Positions 19,719-29,786 of a DNA stretch of 64,000 bases are shown here, one piece after another. The stretch lies in contig NZ_JQNB01000001.1 in NCBI RefSeq assembly GCF_000745005.1, positions 2,783,501-2,847,500 on the forward strand. The letters run 5' to 3'. Source of the DNA: Luteibacter sp. 9135 (lineage in GTDB: Bacteria; Pseudomonadota; Gammaproteobacteria; Xanthomonadales; Rhodanobacteraceae). Positions within the stretch are counted from its first letter, which is position 1; each line of letters begins with the position of its first letter. A program made the position numbers and the translations under genes. The notes beneath the pieces are model-generated. The model had not been told where the DNA came from. It saw nothing but the letters and a program-made list of their open reading frames with translations, and searched no databases.

Positions 19719-21356
19719 ATGTCGCGTCTTCGTGTTCGTCATATCCTCGCCGTCGGTGGCGCGGGCCTCGCCTGCGCACTGGCCGCGCCGGCGCAGGATG
19801 CGGCTTCGGCGCCAGCCGCGGCCACGACCGCGGCACCGGCCCGTCCAGCCGCCCTGGCCGACTTCGACGCCTACGTCGATGCCACGCGCAAGCAGTTCGA
19901 CGTGCCCGGCATCGCGGTGGCCATCGTGAAGGACGGCCGGATCGTGCTGGAGATGGGCTCGGGTGTGCGTAAGCTGGGTGACCCGAAGAAGGTGGACGCA
20001 CACACGCAATTCGCCATCGCATCCAACACCAAGGCGTTCACCGCCGCGTCGCTGGCCATCCTCGCCGACGAGAACAAGCTGGACATGAACGATCGCGTGG
20101 TCGACCGGCTGCCGTGGTTCCAGATGTCCGATCCGTTCGTCACCCGCGAGATGCGCATCCGCGACCTGCTCGCGCACCGCAGCGGTCTGAGCCTGGGCGC
20201 GGGCGACCTGCTGTACTGGCCGACCACCTCGTACACCACCCGCGAAGTGGTGCAGCGCCTCCGCTACGTGCCGCTGACCAACAGCTTCCGCGCCGAGTAC
20301 GCGTACGACAACATCCTCTTCGCCGTGGCCGGCCTGGTGGTGGAGGAAGTCACCGGCAAGCCGTGGGCCGACTTCGTTCGCGACCGCATCTTCGTGCCGC
20401 TGGGTATGACCGAATCGCAGACGCACGCACCGACCACGATCGGGCCGAACGACGATATCGCCACGGGCCATGCCAAGTTCGACTTCAAGGACCTCAAGCC
20501 GGTCGGGCCGATGTCGTGGAGCAACAATCCGTCCGCCGGCGGCATCTATTCGAGCGTGCACGACCTGTCGAAGTGGCTGACCATGCAGCTGGCCGGCGGT
20601 ACCTACACCGACGCCGCCGGCAAGTCGCAACGCCTGTTCAGCGAGAAGCGCCAGGCCGAGATGTGGTCGCTGATCACGCCCATCCGCATTCCTGAACCCA
20701 CCGTGCCCGAACTGAAGGCGGCCAGGCCGAACTTCTCGGGCTACGGCGAGGGCTGGTTCGTCTCCGACTACCGCGGCCACAAGCTGGTCTGGCACACCGG
20801 CGGCTGGCCCGGCATGGTCTCGCGCGTGACCATGGTGCCCGATCTCAAGCTGGGCATCGTGGTGCTGACCAACCAGGAGAGCGGCGCCGCCTTCCAGGCG
20901 GTCACCATGCGCGCTCTCGATGCCTTCACCGATGCACCGAAGACGGATTGGATCGCCGCCTACGCGGCCGGCGTGAAGAAATCCGAGGGCAACGCTGACG
21001 ACAGCATGAAGACACACGAAGCGGCGCGCATGAAAGGCACGAAACCGTCGCTCTCACTGGACGGCTACGTCGGCACGTATCGCGATCCCTGGTACGGCGA
21101 CGTCAAGGTAACCCGCCAGGGCGGCAAGCTGGTCATGACGTTCACCAAGACCGCCCAGCTCACCGGCACGCTGGAGCCGTGGCAGCACGACACGTTCATC
21201 GCCCACTGGGACGATCGCTCGCTCAACGGCGACGCGTTCGTCAACTTCGCGCTGGACCCGGACGGCAAGGTCCGCGAGATCCGCATGGAACCGGTATCGC
21301 CGCTGACGGATTTCAGCTTCGACTTCCAGGACCTGCGGCTCACGCCCGTGAAGTAA
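19719..21356 (+). CDS. Exported serine hydrolase of the beta-lactamase/penicillin-binding family
   Basis: A 545-residue exported enzyme related to class C beta-lactamases, esterases and DD-peptidases. After a signal peptide and an Ala/Pro-rich linker, the catalytic domain shows SxxK as S102-N-T-K105, the YxN motif as Y196-D-N, and the KTG-equivalent HTGGWPG with His359. The C-terminal 110 residues form a separate lipocalin-like domain of the DUF3471 type (LDGYVGTYRDPWYGDV). Family members are mostly peptidases or esterases; resistance to antibiotics should not be inferred. The start at 19719 gives the best signal peptide; a TTG 18 bp upstream is possible. Confidence 0.88.
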   Translation: MSRLRVRHILAVGGAGLACALAAPAQDAASAPAAATTAAPARPAALADFDAYVDATRKQFDVPGIAVAIVKDGRIVLEMGSGVRKLGDPKKVDAHTQFAIASNTKAFTAASLAILADENKLDMNDRVVDRLPWFQMSDPFVTREMRIRDLLAHRSGLSLGAGDLLYWPTTSYTTREVVQRLRYVPLTNSFRAEYAYDNILFAVAGLVVEEVTGKPWADFVRDRIFVPLGMTESQTHAPTTIGPNDDIATGHAKFDFKDLKPVGPMSWSNNPSAGGIYSSVHDLSKWLTMQLAGGTYTDAAGKSQRLFSEKRQAEMWSLITPIRIPEPTVPELKAARPNFSGYGEGWFVSDYRGHKLVWHTGGWPGMVSRVTMVPDLKLGIVVLTNQESGAAFQAVTMRALDAFTDAPKTDWIAAYAAGVKKSEGNADDSMKTHEAARMKGTKPSLSLDGYVGTYRDPWYGDVKVTRQGGKLVMTFTKTAQLTGTLEPWQHDTFIAHWDDRSLNGDAFVNFALDPDGKVREIRMEPVSPLTDFSFDFQDLRLTPVK

Positions 21357-21360
21357 CCCT

Positions 21361-23814
21361 TCAGCCTGCCGGATCGTCTGTCGATGCCTTCGGCGCACCG
21401 GCGGCGGTCGGGCCTGGCGGCCCGGGTATCTCAGGCATGGCACCGCCGGAGCGCAGCACCAGGTCCTGCGGACGCAGCAGCGGGATATCCGCGCCTCGCA
21501 GGCGCGCGATGATGTCGAACAGCAGGTCGCTTTTGACGTTGCCCACGTCGCGCGGGCTGCCCACGTAGCAGGTGGCGACGAACATCATCGCCGTGCGATC
21601 GATGCCGTCCAGGGTGACCGACGGGGCAGGGCTCTCCTGCACGGCGTTGTGCGCGCCCATGGCTTCCAGCATGTGGCTGCGCACGTCCACCGGATCGCTG
21701 TCCAGCGGCATCGGCATCTTGATCTGCACGCGTCCCTGCGGGTTGGCCATCGTCATGTTCCGCACCGGCTTGGTGATGAACGACGAGTTGGGCACGATGA
21801 TGGTCGACCGGTCGCCTACCTGTATCTCGGTGGCGCGGACATTGATGCGCCGGATGTCGCCTTCCGCGTCGTCGAGCACCACCCAGTCGCCCACCTTGAC
21901 CGGTCGCTCCGCCAGCAGGATCAGGCCGCAGATGAAGTTCTGCACGATGGCCTGGAGGCCGAAGCCGATGCCGACGGAAAGTGCCGAGGCGACCCAGGCC
22001 ACGTTCTGTACCGACAGGCCCATCGCCAGCAGGGCGATCGCCACCACGACGACGACGCCGACATACCCCAGCAGGGTGGTCAGCGAACTGCGCATGCCCG
22101 GATCGAGGTTGGTCCGCGGCAGGTACTGGTCGGCGAGCCAGTTCTTCGCCGTGCGTACTGCCAGCAGGCCGACGAAGAACAGGCCGATCGCCGTGAGGAT
22201 CTGGTCGGGCTTCAGCTCGACGTTGTAGATCTTCAGCGACTGCAGCTTGCCGCCCAGTTCGAGCAGGTCGGGCACGCTCCCGCCGGCACCGGCCGCCGCA
22301 GCGGACAAGCCGAGCAGGAACAGGCCCAGGCGCACGACACCGGACAGCAGCACGCCGGCCTGGTCCAGCAGTCGCGGATGCGTGCCGAACACGGCCTGGG
22401 CGCGGGCGCTCATCGGGCCCTTTTCCGAAAGCAGCGTTTCGAAGAGGTCGTCGACCAGGCGCATCGCGAGGTAGGTGGCCGCGATCACGATGGTGATCCA
22501 GACCACGCGCCCGGCCATGAAGGCCGCGAACGACACATAACCCAGCAGCAGGCCGACCCATGCGGCGACGATGGCGATCCACGCGGCGGCGATCAGCACG
22601 CTGGTCCAGACCGGGCGCGACGGAGGCGCCTCGTCCTCGCCTTCGGTGCGGTGGCTGCGTCCGAGCCGGATCAGCACGAGCGCTGCAAGCACGGTCAGCA
22701 CAACGGCCTGCACGCTGCTGGTCATCACCGTCGCGGCAAGACTGGTGCCGATCGTGCGGTTGAGGTCTTCGAGGAAGCGGAACAGCACGATGGCGAGGGA
22801 GAACGCCATGGGGAAACGCCGCAGCTGCATGGCCGTCTCGTCGGCCAGTGAGGGCAACCGCCAGGAGGGCCGCTTGGCGGAGATCAGCGCGCGGCCGAGA
22901 CCGGCGACGAAGGCGCTGAAGAACACCAGGCCGACGACGTGCCGGGCCATTTCGTCGGTGTCGTGGCTGAGCGTGTCGTTCCAGTTGATGCCCAGGTAGA
23001 GCAACTGTGTGCCCAGGCCGGTGGTCAGGGTGGAGGTCAGCGCGATGCCGAGGATCAGTGCCGAACGCCGCAGGCGGCCCGGCGGCATGCGGTTGGCGGT
23101 GAGGTGGCGCACCCGGTGTTCGATGTAGAAGCGCACGGCCGTCATCAGTAGCAGGCCGAACAGCACGCACGTGACCAGCGCAGTGCGGTTGCCCTGCGTC
23201 CAGCTGGCGACCAGATCGGTCTTCACCTGGTTACCGAAATCCCGCAGGTTGGACGAGTCGCGCGGGAAGGCTTGCGCCGGATCGGACCAGAACGCGCGGG
23301 ACAGCGGCGAGTTGGTCCGCTGCGAGATGGTTTGCTGGAAGCGGATGCGGCGCAGGTCGGCCAGCTGACCGGAGGTCTGCTGGGCTTCCAGGGCGATGCC
23401 GTCGGCTTGCTTGACCTGGGCGTCCACCGCGTTGAACGCCTTGGTCGCGTCTTTGCGTGAGGCTGCCAGCTCGGGCGCTTCTTTTGTGCCGGCCGCCGGC
23501 GCGGGGCCGAGCTGGTCGAGGCGCGCCTTGGCGGCGTCGCGGCCGGAGCGCAGCGTGCCGGAGACGGCCTGCGCGCTGGAGACGATATCCGTGGCCTTGC
23601 TGCGGAGGTCGTCGATCTTGCCGTCCGTGATCTGGTCGTCCTTCATGGCCTTCTCGACCTGGTCGAGTTGGCCGCGAAGGTCGTCCAGCTGCTGGGCTGG
23701 CGTGGCAACCGCGGCAGGTGCCGGCGAGGCCGTGGAATCGTCGTCGCTCTGGGCGAAGACGGGGCCGCTCGTGACGACGAGCAGGGCGATGAAGAGAATT
23801 CTCAATGTGCGCAT
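21361..23814 (-). CDS. Large mechanosensitive channel (DUF3772 plus MscS domain)
   Basis: An 817-residue inner-membrane channel protein of the MscK/DUF3772 type that releases solutes on hypo-osmotic shock. It has a signal peptide (VTSGPVFAQ), a periplasmic helical coiled-coil region at about 30-190, then roughly ten transmembrane helices. The conserved MscS pore and beta domain follow from about residue 590: GIGFGLQAIVQNFICGLILL, then RPVKVGDWV and TIIVPNSSFI. The C-terminal tail is Pro/Gly-rich. It converges with the serine hydrolase gene (4 bp between stop codons) and diverges from tpiA. Confidence 0.9.
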   Translation of the reverse strand: MRTLRILFIALLVVTSGPVFAQSDDDSTASPAPAAVATPAQQLDDLRGQLDQVEKAMKDDQITDGKIDDLRSKATDIVSSAQAVSGTLRSGRDAAKARLDQLGPAPAAGTKEAPELAASRKDATKAFNAVDAQVKQADGIALEAQQTSGQLADLRRIRFQQTISQRTNSPLSRAFWSDPAQAFPRDSSNLRDFGNQVKTDLVASWTQGNRTALVTCVLFGLLLMTAVRFYIEHRVRHLTANRMPPGRLRRSALILGIALTSTLTTGLGTQLLYLGINWNDTLSHDTDEMARHVVGLVFFSAFVAGLGRALISAKRPSWRLPSLADETAMQLRRFPMAFSLAIVLFRFLEDLNRTIGTSLAATVMTSSVQAVVLTVLAALVLIRLGRSHRTEGEDEAPPSRPVWTSVLIAAAWIAIVAAWVGLLLGYVSFAAFMAGRVVWITIVIAATYLAMRLVDDLFETLLSEKGPMSARAQAVFGTHPRLLDQAGVLLSGVVRLGLFLLGLSAAAAGAGGSVPDLLELGGKLQSLKIYNVELKPDQILTAIGLFFVGLLAVRTAKNWLADQYLPRTNLDPGMRSSLTTLLGYVGVVVVVAIALLAMGLSVQNVAWVASALSVGIGFGLQAIVQNFICGLILLAERPVKVGDWVVLDDAEGDIRRINVRATEIQVGDRSTIIVPNSSFITKPVRNMTMANPQGRVQIKMPMPLDSDPVDVRSHMLEAMGAHNAVQESPAPSVTLDGIDRTAMMFVATCYVGSPRDVGNVKSDLLFDIIARLRGADIPLLRPQDLVLRSGGAMPEIPGPPGPTAAGAPKASTDDPAG

Positions 23815-23974
23815 GCGGGGATCATAAGGCAGGCCGGGCCGCGTCGGACGCCTCGTGCCTGCGGTACGCTGACGGCAAGGGCACGCGCGGGCCGACGATG
23901 CGGCAATGCAGCTTTGCCATGCCGCGACCCGCCGTTATCCTGCCGCCCTTAGTCCACGTACGGAAACCCGACCC

Positions 23975-24724
23975 ATGCGCACGAAGCTCGTCGCCGGTAA
24001 CTGGAAGATGCATGGCTCGCTGGGCATGGCGGACGACCTGATCCGTGCGGTGGTGGGTAACGTGCCCGGCAACGTGGACGTCGTGGCGTTTCCGCCGGCC
24101 GTGTTCCTGCACGACCTGGCACAGCGCTACGACGGTCGCGGTCTGGGTTTCGGGGCGCAGGACCTGTCGGAGCACACGCAGCCCGGTGCTTACACGGGTG
24201 AAGTCGCAGGCAGCATGCTGCGCGACGTGGGCGCCGCCTGGGTACTGGCGGGCCACTCGGAACGTCGCCAGTACCACGGCGAATCCGACGCGCTGGTGGC
24301 CAGGAAGGTAGATGCCGCGCGGCAGGCGGGCCTCACACCCATCCTCTGCGTGGGCGAAACGCAGGACGAACACGAGGCGGGCCAGGCCGAGTCCGTCATC
24401 GGTCGCCAGCTGGACGCCGTGCTGGACCAGATGGGCGTGGACGCTTTCCGTGACATCGTGATTGCCTATGAGCCGGTCTGGGCCATCGGCACGGGGCTAA
24501 CCGCCACCCCGGACAAGGTGCAAAAAATTCATGCGTTCATCCGTAGCCAACTGGCAAAAAAGGATGTTAATATCTCGCTCCTGACCCGGGTGCTTTACGG
24601 TGGAAGCGTCAAGCCGGCCAATGCGGCCGAACTTTTCGCCCAGCCAGACGTAGACGGGGGACTCATCGGCGGTGCGGCTCTCGTAGCGTCCGATTTCCTG
24701 GATATATGCGCCGCGGCGCGATAA
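23975..24724 (+). CDS. tpiA: Triosephosphate isomerase
   Basis: A 249-residue glycolytic enzyme interconverting glyceraldehyde 3-phosphate and dihydroxyacetone phosphate. The TIM-barrel catalytic residues are all present: Lys11 in GNWKMHG, His94 in LAGHSERR and Glu166 in AYEPVWAIGTG. The phosphate-binding loop GGSVKP and GLIGGAAL close the barrel. The ATG at 23975 gives the exact family N-terminus (MRTKLVAGNWKMH). It is followed 24 bp later by secG, the arrangement common in gammaproteobacteria of this order. Confidence 0.98.
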   Translation: MRTKLVAGNWKMHGSLGMADDLIRAVVGNVPGNVDVVAFPPAVFLHDLAQRYDGRGLGFGAQDLSEHTQPGAYTGEVAGSMLRDVGAAWVLAGHSERRQYHGESDALVARKVDAARQAGLTPILCVGETQDEHEAGQAESVIGRQLDAVLDQMGVDAFRDIVIAYEPVWAIGTGLTATPDKVQKIHAFIRSQLAKKDVNISLLTRVLYGGSVKPANAAELFAQPDVDGGLIGGAALVASDFLDICAAAR

Positions 24725-24748
24725 TCGCGACACGGCAAACAAGAAGAC

Positions 24749-25168
24749 ATGTTCATCCTCTTCAGCGTTTTCTATATCCTGATCGCCGCGGCGATGATCG
24801 TGCTGATCCTCATGCAGCGCGGCGCCGGTGCGGACGCAGGTTCCGGTTTCGGTGGCGGCGCGTCGGCCACCGTGTTCGGTGCGCGCGGCTCGTCCAGCTT
24901 CATGACGCGGGCCACCGCCATCCTCGCCGCACTGTTCTTCGTGCTCAGCCTGGGTATGGGTATTTATCTCGGTCGCTCGGGTGCTCCGCAGCCGGCCGCG
25001 GATCTCGGCGTGATGTCAGGTGCCTCGGTGCCGGCCGCTCCCGCCAGCAACGCTCCGGTGAAGCCGGTCGCGTCGGATGTGCCGCAGGCACCCGCCGCCG
25101 CCAATGGTGACACCCCGGCCGCCAAGCAGGATGCCTCGCAGGCACCCGCCGAACCGGCCAAGAAGTAA
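24749..25168 (+). CDS. secG: Preprotein translocase subunit SecG
   Basis: A 139-residue component of the SecYEG channel in the inner membrane. Two transmembrane helices flank the conserved cytoplasmic loop LMQRGAGADAGSGFGGGAS, with the second helix at about residues 52-72. The last 65 residues are an Ala/Pro/Lys-rich low-complexity tail, longer than in E. coli SecG and typical of relatives in this order. It is cotranscribed with tpiA and followed by a tRNA-Leu gene 33 bp on. Confidence 0.96.
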   Translation: MFILFSVFYILIAAAMIVLILMQRGAGADAGSGFGGGASATVFGARGSSSFMTRATAILAALFFVLSLGMGIYLGRSGAPQPAADLGVMSGASVPAAPASNAPVKPVASDVPQAPAAANGDTPAAKQDASQAPAEPAKK

Positions 25169-25201
25169 TCAGCGATACCTGCAACACGCTGTAAAAGTTA
25201 T

Positions 25202-25286
25202 GCCCAGGTGGCGGAATTGGTAGACGCACTACCTTGAGGTGGTAGCGGCTTAGGCTGTGGGGGTTCGAGTCCCCCCTTGGGCACCA
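25202..25286 (+). tRNA. tRNA-Leu (anticodon GAG)
   Basis: An 85-nt class II tRNA with CCA encoded. The acceptor stem GCCCAGG pairs with CTTGGGC. The anticodon stem CTACC/GGTAG closes the loop TTGAGGT, giving GAG. A long variable arm and the T-loop GGTTCGAGTCC are present. It lies directly downstream of secG, as in related genomes. Confidence 0.97.
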
Positions 25287-25323
25287 ACGCAAGATTCGGA
25301 GTACCTCAACCGGATCGCAATCG

Positions 25324-25346
25324 AACCCGCGAAAGCGGGTTTTTTT
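25324..25346 (+). terminator. Intrinsic terminator after tRNA-Leu
   Basis: Stem AACCCGC / GCGGGTT with a GAAA loop, followed by seven T residues, 38 bp after the tRNA. Confidence 0.85.
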
Positions 25347-25480
25347 GTGCCCGGACACTCGGTATCGCTGCCTGAACGTACCGACACTCGATGATCGCGA
25401 AAGCTCAATAATTCGGTAAATTTGCCGATACTTGCCCATAGCCGCATGCTGCGGTGACGTCATCAGGCAACCCCCTTTCC

Positions 25481-27544
25481 ATGCTCGCAAGCAGTTATAG
25501 CGGCATCCTCGTCGTGTTCTCGCTCGTTGTCGCCGTGCTTGCGTCCTACACGGCGCTGATCATGGCCAGCCGTGTGGCGGGTGCGCGAGGCCGTGCCTCG
25601 TTGCTTTGGCTGATCGGCGGTGCCGTGGCCATGGGCTTCGGCATCTGGTCGATGCATTTCATCGGCATGCTGGCGTTCCGGTTGCCCATCGCCGTGGGCT
25701 ACGACCTGGGCCTCACCGCGCTGTCGCTGGTGATCGCCGTCGGCTCATCCGCCTTCGCTCTGTGGCTGGTCTGCCTGGAGCAGTTGCCTCGTCGGCGCCT
25801 CTGTGGCGGCGCGTTGCTGATGGGGGCGGGCATCGCCACGATGCATTACACGGGCATGGCCGCGATGAAGATGCAGCCGGCGGTGATCTACGATCCCTGG
25901 TTGTTCGCGGCATCGGTGGCGATCGCCGTGCTGGCGTCGGGTGCCGCCTTGTGGATCGCATTTCGCCTGCGTCACGATAGCGAGCGGGTGGTGTTGGCGC
26001 GTCTGGGCGCGTCGCTGGTCATGGGCTGCGCCATCGTCGGCATGCATTACACCGGGATGGCCGCTTCCGCGTTCCCCTCGGACAGCTGGTGCGGTGCCGC
26101 CTATACCGGTATCGATGCGAAATGGCTTGCGTTCGTCGTCATCGTCGTCAGCCTTGCCGTGTTCGCCATCACGCTCATCGTGTCCATGCTGGACGTTCGC
26201 GCGGACGCGCTGGCCATGTCGCTGGACCGGGCGAACAGCGAACTCGTGCAGCTCGCGCTGCACGACAACCTGACGCGCTTGCCCAATCGCGTGTTGCTGG
26301 GCGATCGCATGGAACACGCCATCGACATGGCGGAACGCGACCGGCGCCAGCTGGCCGTTCTTTTCGTTGATCTGGATGGTTTCAAGGCCGTGAACGACGT
26401 CTACGGACATCACGTCGGCGACCTGCTGCTCAAGGAAGTAGCGGCTCGTATCCTGAAGCTGGGGCGCGGACAGGACACGGTGGCACGGCTGGGTGGCGAC
26501 GAGTTCGTGCTGGTGCTCGACATCCGTGGCCCGGAAGACGCCGCGGAACTGTCGCAGCGCCTGGTCGACCAGCTGGCGGCGGTGTACGTGATCGCCGACC
26601 ACGCCATCCATGTCGCCGCCAGCATCGGCATCGCCATCTATCCCGAGAACGGGCGAACCACGCATGAGCTGATGGTCAATGCCGATGCGGCGATGTACCA
26701 CGCGAAGGAGCAGGGGCGTAATGGCTACTGCTTCTTCGAAAAAGCGATGAATGCCAACGTGCACCAGCAGCTGCAGCTGCAGCATGACCTGCGGCGGGCC
26801 GTCGATAACGGCGAATTCCTGTTGCACTACCAGCCCAAGGTAGTGTCTCCCGCGGGGCCCATGATCGGCGTGGAGGCCCTGCTGCGCTGGCAACCGCCCG
26901 GGCGGGGGATCATCGCGCCCGACGAATTCCTGCCGCTTGCCGAACGCACGGGGCTGATCGTGCCCATCGGCAACTGGGTGATCGACGAAGCCTGCCGGCA
27001 GATGCGCGTATGGCAGGCGCAGGGGCACACGGACTGGACCGTGGCGGTCAACCTGTCCACGGTGCAGCTGACTCATGCCGGCCTGCTCGACGTGCTGCGC
27101 GACACGCTGCATCGCCACCAGCTCGAGCCGCGGCACCTCGTGCTGGAAGTGACCGAATCAACCGCCATGCGTGACGCGGCCACCAGCTTGGCCATCCTCA
27201 ACCAGGTGGCGGCGCTGGGCATCGGTATTTCCATCGACGACTTCGGCACCGGCTATTCCAGCCTGCTCTACCTCAAGCAGCTGCCGGCGAACGAACTGAA
27301 GATCGACCGGGGCTTCATCGCCGAGTTGACGCAAGGCAACGACGACGAGGCGATCGTCTCGGCCATCATCGCCCTGGGCAAGACCCTAGGTCTGAAGATC
27401 GTCGCCGAAGGCGTGGAAACCGCCGAGCAGCAGGCCTTGCTTACGCGGTTGGGCTGCAATGTACTGCAGGGATACCTGCTGGGCAGGCCGGTGCCTCCCG
27501 CGCAGGTCGCGTTGTCGATGCCGGTGCATTACGATGCGCGCTGA
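25481..27544 (+). CDS. MHYT-GGDEF-EAL c-di-GMP enzyme
   Basis: A 687-residue membrane-bound bifunctional signalling protein. The N-terminal 245 residues hold seven helices with three MHYT-type motifs (MHFIGML, MHYTGMA twice), a proposed copper/gas-sensing domain. The GGDEF domain has an intact LGGDEF active site at about 338, and the EAL domain an intact GVEALLRW at about 463 and DDFGTGYSS. Both c-di-GMP synthesis and breakdown are therefore possible. Homologues begin close to the first helix, so the ATG at 25481 is preferred over a GTG at 25454. It lies just behind the tRNA-Leu terminator. Confidence 0.92.
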   Translation: MLASSYSGILVVFSLVVAVLASYTALIMASRVAGARGRASLLWLIGGAVAMGFGIWSMHFIGMLAFRLPIAVGYDLGLTALSLVIAVGSSAFALWLVCLEQLPRRRLCGGALLMGAGIATMHYTGMAAMKMQPAVIYDPWLFAASVAIAVLASGAALWIAFRLRHDSERVVLARLGASLVMGCAIVGMHYTGMAASAFPSDSWCGAAYTGIDAKWLAFVVIVVSLAVFAITLIVSMLDVRADALAMSLDRANSELVQLALHDNLTRLPNRVLLGDRMEHAIDMAERDRRQLAVLFVDLDGFKAVNDVYGHHVGDLLLKEVAARILKLGRGQDTVARLGGDEFVLVLDIRGPEDAAELSQRLVDQLAAVYVIADHAIHVAASIGIAIYPENGRTTHELMVNADAAMYHAKEQGRNGYCFFEKAMNANVHQQLQLQHDLRRAVDNGEFLLHYQPKVVSPAGPMIGVEALLRWQPPGRGIIAPDEFLPLAERTGLIVPIGNWVIDEACRQMRVWQAQGHTDWTVAVNLSTVQLTHAGLLDVLRDTLHRHQLEPRHLVLEVTESTAMRDAATSLAILNQVAALGIGISIDDFGTGYSSLLYLKQLPANELKIDRGFIAELTQGNDDEAIVSAIIALGKTLGLKIVAEGVETAEQQALLTRLGCNVLQGYLLGRPVPPAQVALSMPVHYDAR

Positions 27545-27563
27545 CGCACCCACCGGAACCGCC

Positions 27564-28022
27564 ATGAACCAGACTGCCGATCCGATCGACCGACTCTTCG
27601 AGTTCACTGTCTCGTTCGCCAAGGGCAGGCTGGAAGAAGACGGCGACTTCTACCCGTTCGGCATGGTCATTTCGACGGATGGCAAGTTTTCGGCCGTGCA
27701 CGGCGAATTTTCGGCCGTGCAAGGGGAGGTTGCGCCTGACGTGGAGCAGTCGCCCGTCCTGGATGTGTACTGGTCGACGGCGGAGGCGCTTACACGTGCC
27801 TGTGCCGACGGCGGCGTCGCCGCGGCTGCCCTCCTTGCGCCCGTGACCATTCCGGCCGAACTGAACGCACCTGTCAGGAGCGGTATACGCGTGCATATCG
27901 AAGCGCCGGGCATCGCGCGCTTGATCTACGTCCCGTATGCGCCCTATGCCGACGCGGGTCGCACGCTCGAGTTGCACGAGCCGCTGGCGGTGGAAACACC
28001 TGACGCCTTCTTCAAGGCCTGA
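27564..28022 (+). CDS. Hypothetical protein with a tandem heptapeptide
   Basis: A 152-residue cytoplasmic protein of unknown function. It is acidic, lacks signal or membrane segments, and contains a short tandem duplication of a 21-bp unit at 27681-27727, giving GKFSAVH then GEFSAVQ then GEV (about residues 40-55). The C-terminal part (RSGIRVHIEAPGIARLIYVPY) looks like a beta-rich domain. It begins 19 bp after the stop codon of the MHYT-GGDEF-EAL gene on the same strand and may be cotranscribed with it, but no functional link is visible. Confidence 0.75.
   Translation: MNQTADPIDRLFEFTVSFAKGRLEEDGDFYPFGMVISTDGKFSAVHGEFSAVQGEVAPDVEQSPVLDVYWSTAEALTRACADGGVAAAALLAPVTIPAELNAPVRSGIRVHIEAPGIARLIYVPYAPYADAGRTLELHEPLAVETPDAFFKA
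27681..27727 (+). repeat. 21-bp in-frame tandem duplication
   Basis: Two adjacent copies of a 21-bp unit sharing the core TTTTCGGCCGTGCA and differing at few positions, within the coding region of the hypothetical protein. The phase is kept at seven codons per copy. Confidence 0.7.
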
Positions 28023-28034
28023 CAGCGATCGTCC

Positions 28035-29015
<981 letters not shown>

Positions 29016-29134
29016 GCCAGTGAGCATCGCGCCGCCCGCGCGAGGCGAGGGTGAAGATACGCGTGCGCGGGTGTGCCGCATTGACGCGCTGCAGGCCAGG
29101 GGACAAGCTGCACGGCAAAGCCGATGGAGATGGG

Positions 29135-29671
29135 ATGCCCATGACGAACGTGACACTGCGGGTTTCGCTCCTTGCCGGCCTTATGGCGCTGGCGGGTTGC
29201 GCCGCACATGGGACCTTGCCTGAATCGCCTCAGGGCGCGGACGTGGCGCAGCGCGAGCGCGAGGCCCACCTGGCGTATGCCCATGGCGACATGCAGCGTG
29301 CCGCCGACCTCTACGAAGCGCTCGTGCGTGATACTCCGGACGACGCCGATGCCTGGTTCCACCTGGGTAATGCACGTTTCCGGCTGCAGCGACAGGACGA
29401 CGCCGTGCTGGCGTACGACCGCGCGATCCAGATCAGTCCAGGCGATGCACGGGCCCTCTACAACCTGGGCGTGGTCCGCCTGAAGCAGGCACAGGCGGCG
29501 ATGCTCGACAGCGCACAAGCGGGCAAGCCCGGCGATCCGTTGCGCGGTGACGGCCTACGTATCGCCCAGCGGCTGGCCAAGGTCGGCGACGACCTCGGCT
29601 CCCACGGCAAGGCCGATGGCGGCGCGCCACCGTTCATCGTCGAAGCAGCGAACGATGCGTCCGCGCCATGA
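29135..29671 (+). CDS. TPR-containing lipoprotein
   Basis: A 178-residue lipoprotein with signal ending LMALAGC. Two to three tetratricopeptide repeats follow (HLAYAHGDMQRAADLYEAL, then DDADAWFHLGNARFRLQRQD and DARALYNLGVVRLKQAQ), at about residues 45-125. TPR proteins serve as scaffolds; no partner is named by sequence. The ATG at 29135 has a GGAG site 5 bp upstream; an ATG six bases later is also usable. It precedes the receiver/PAS/DUF4105 genes on the same strand, 115 bp away, so it may or may not share their transcript. Confidence 0.8.
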   Translation: MPMTNVTLRVSLLAGLMALAGCAAHGTLPESPQGADVAQREREAHLAYAHGDMQRAADLYEALVRDTPDDADAWFHLGNARFRLQRQDDAVLAYDRAIQISPGDARALYNLGVVRLKQAQAAMLDSAQAGKPGDPLRGDGLRIAQRLAKVGDDLGSHGKADGGAPPFIVEAANDASAP

Positions 29672-29786
29672 GGTTCGGCTCGTTCGGCAGGGACGGCGCG
29701 CCCTTGCCACTCGGTGTATGGCTGGCAGTGGGCAACCGGTGTAGCGTGCCTGCAAGGGGAGACAGCATCGCAGGTCCGGGGGTTCC

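Noticed and set aside
24945..25490. A 181-residue reverse-strand open frame across secG and tRNA-Leu
   Set aside because: It runs through the tRNA in antisense and the secG tail in antisense. Its middle part is the well-known false protein that arises from reading tRNA-Leu genes backwards.
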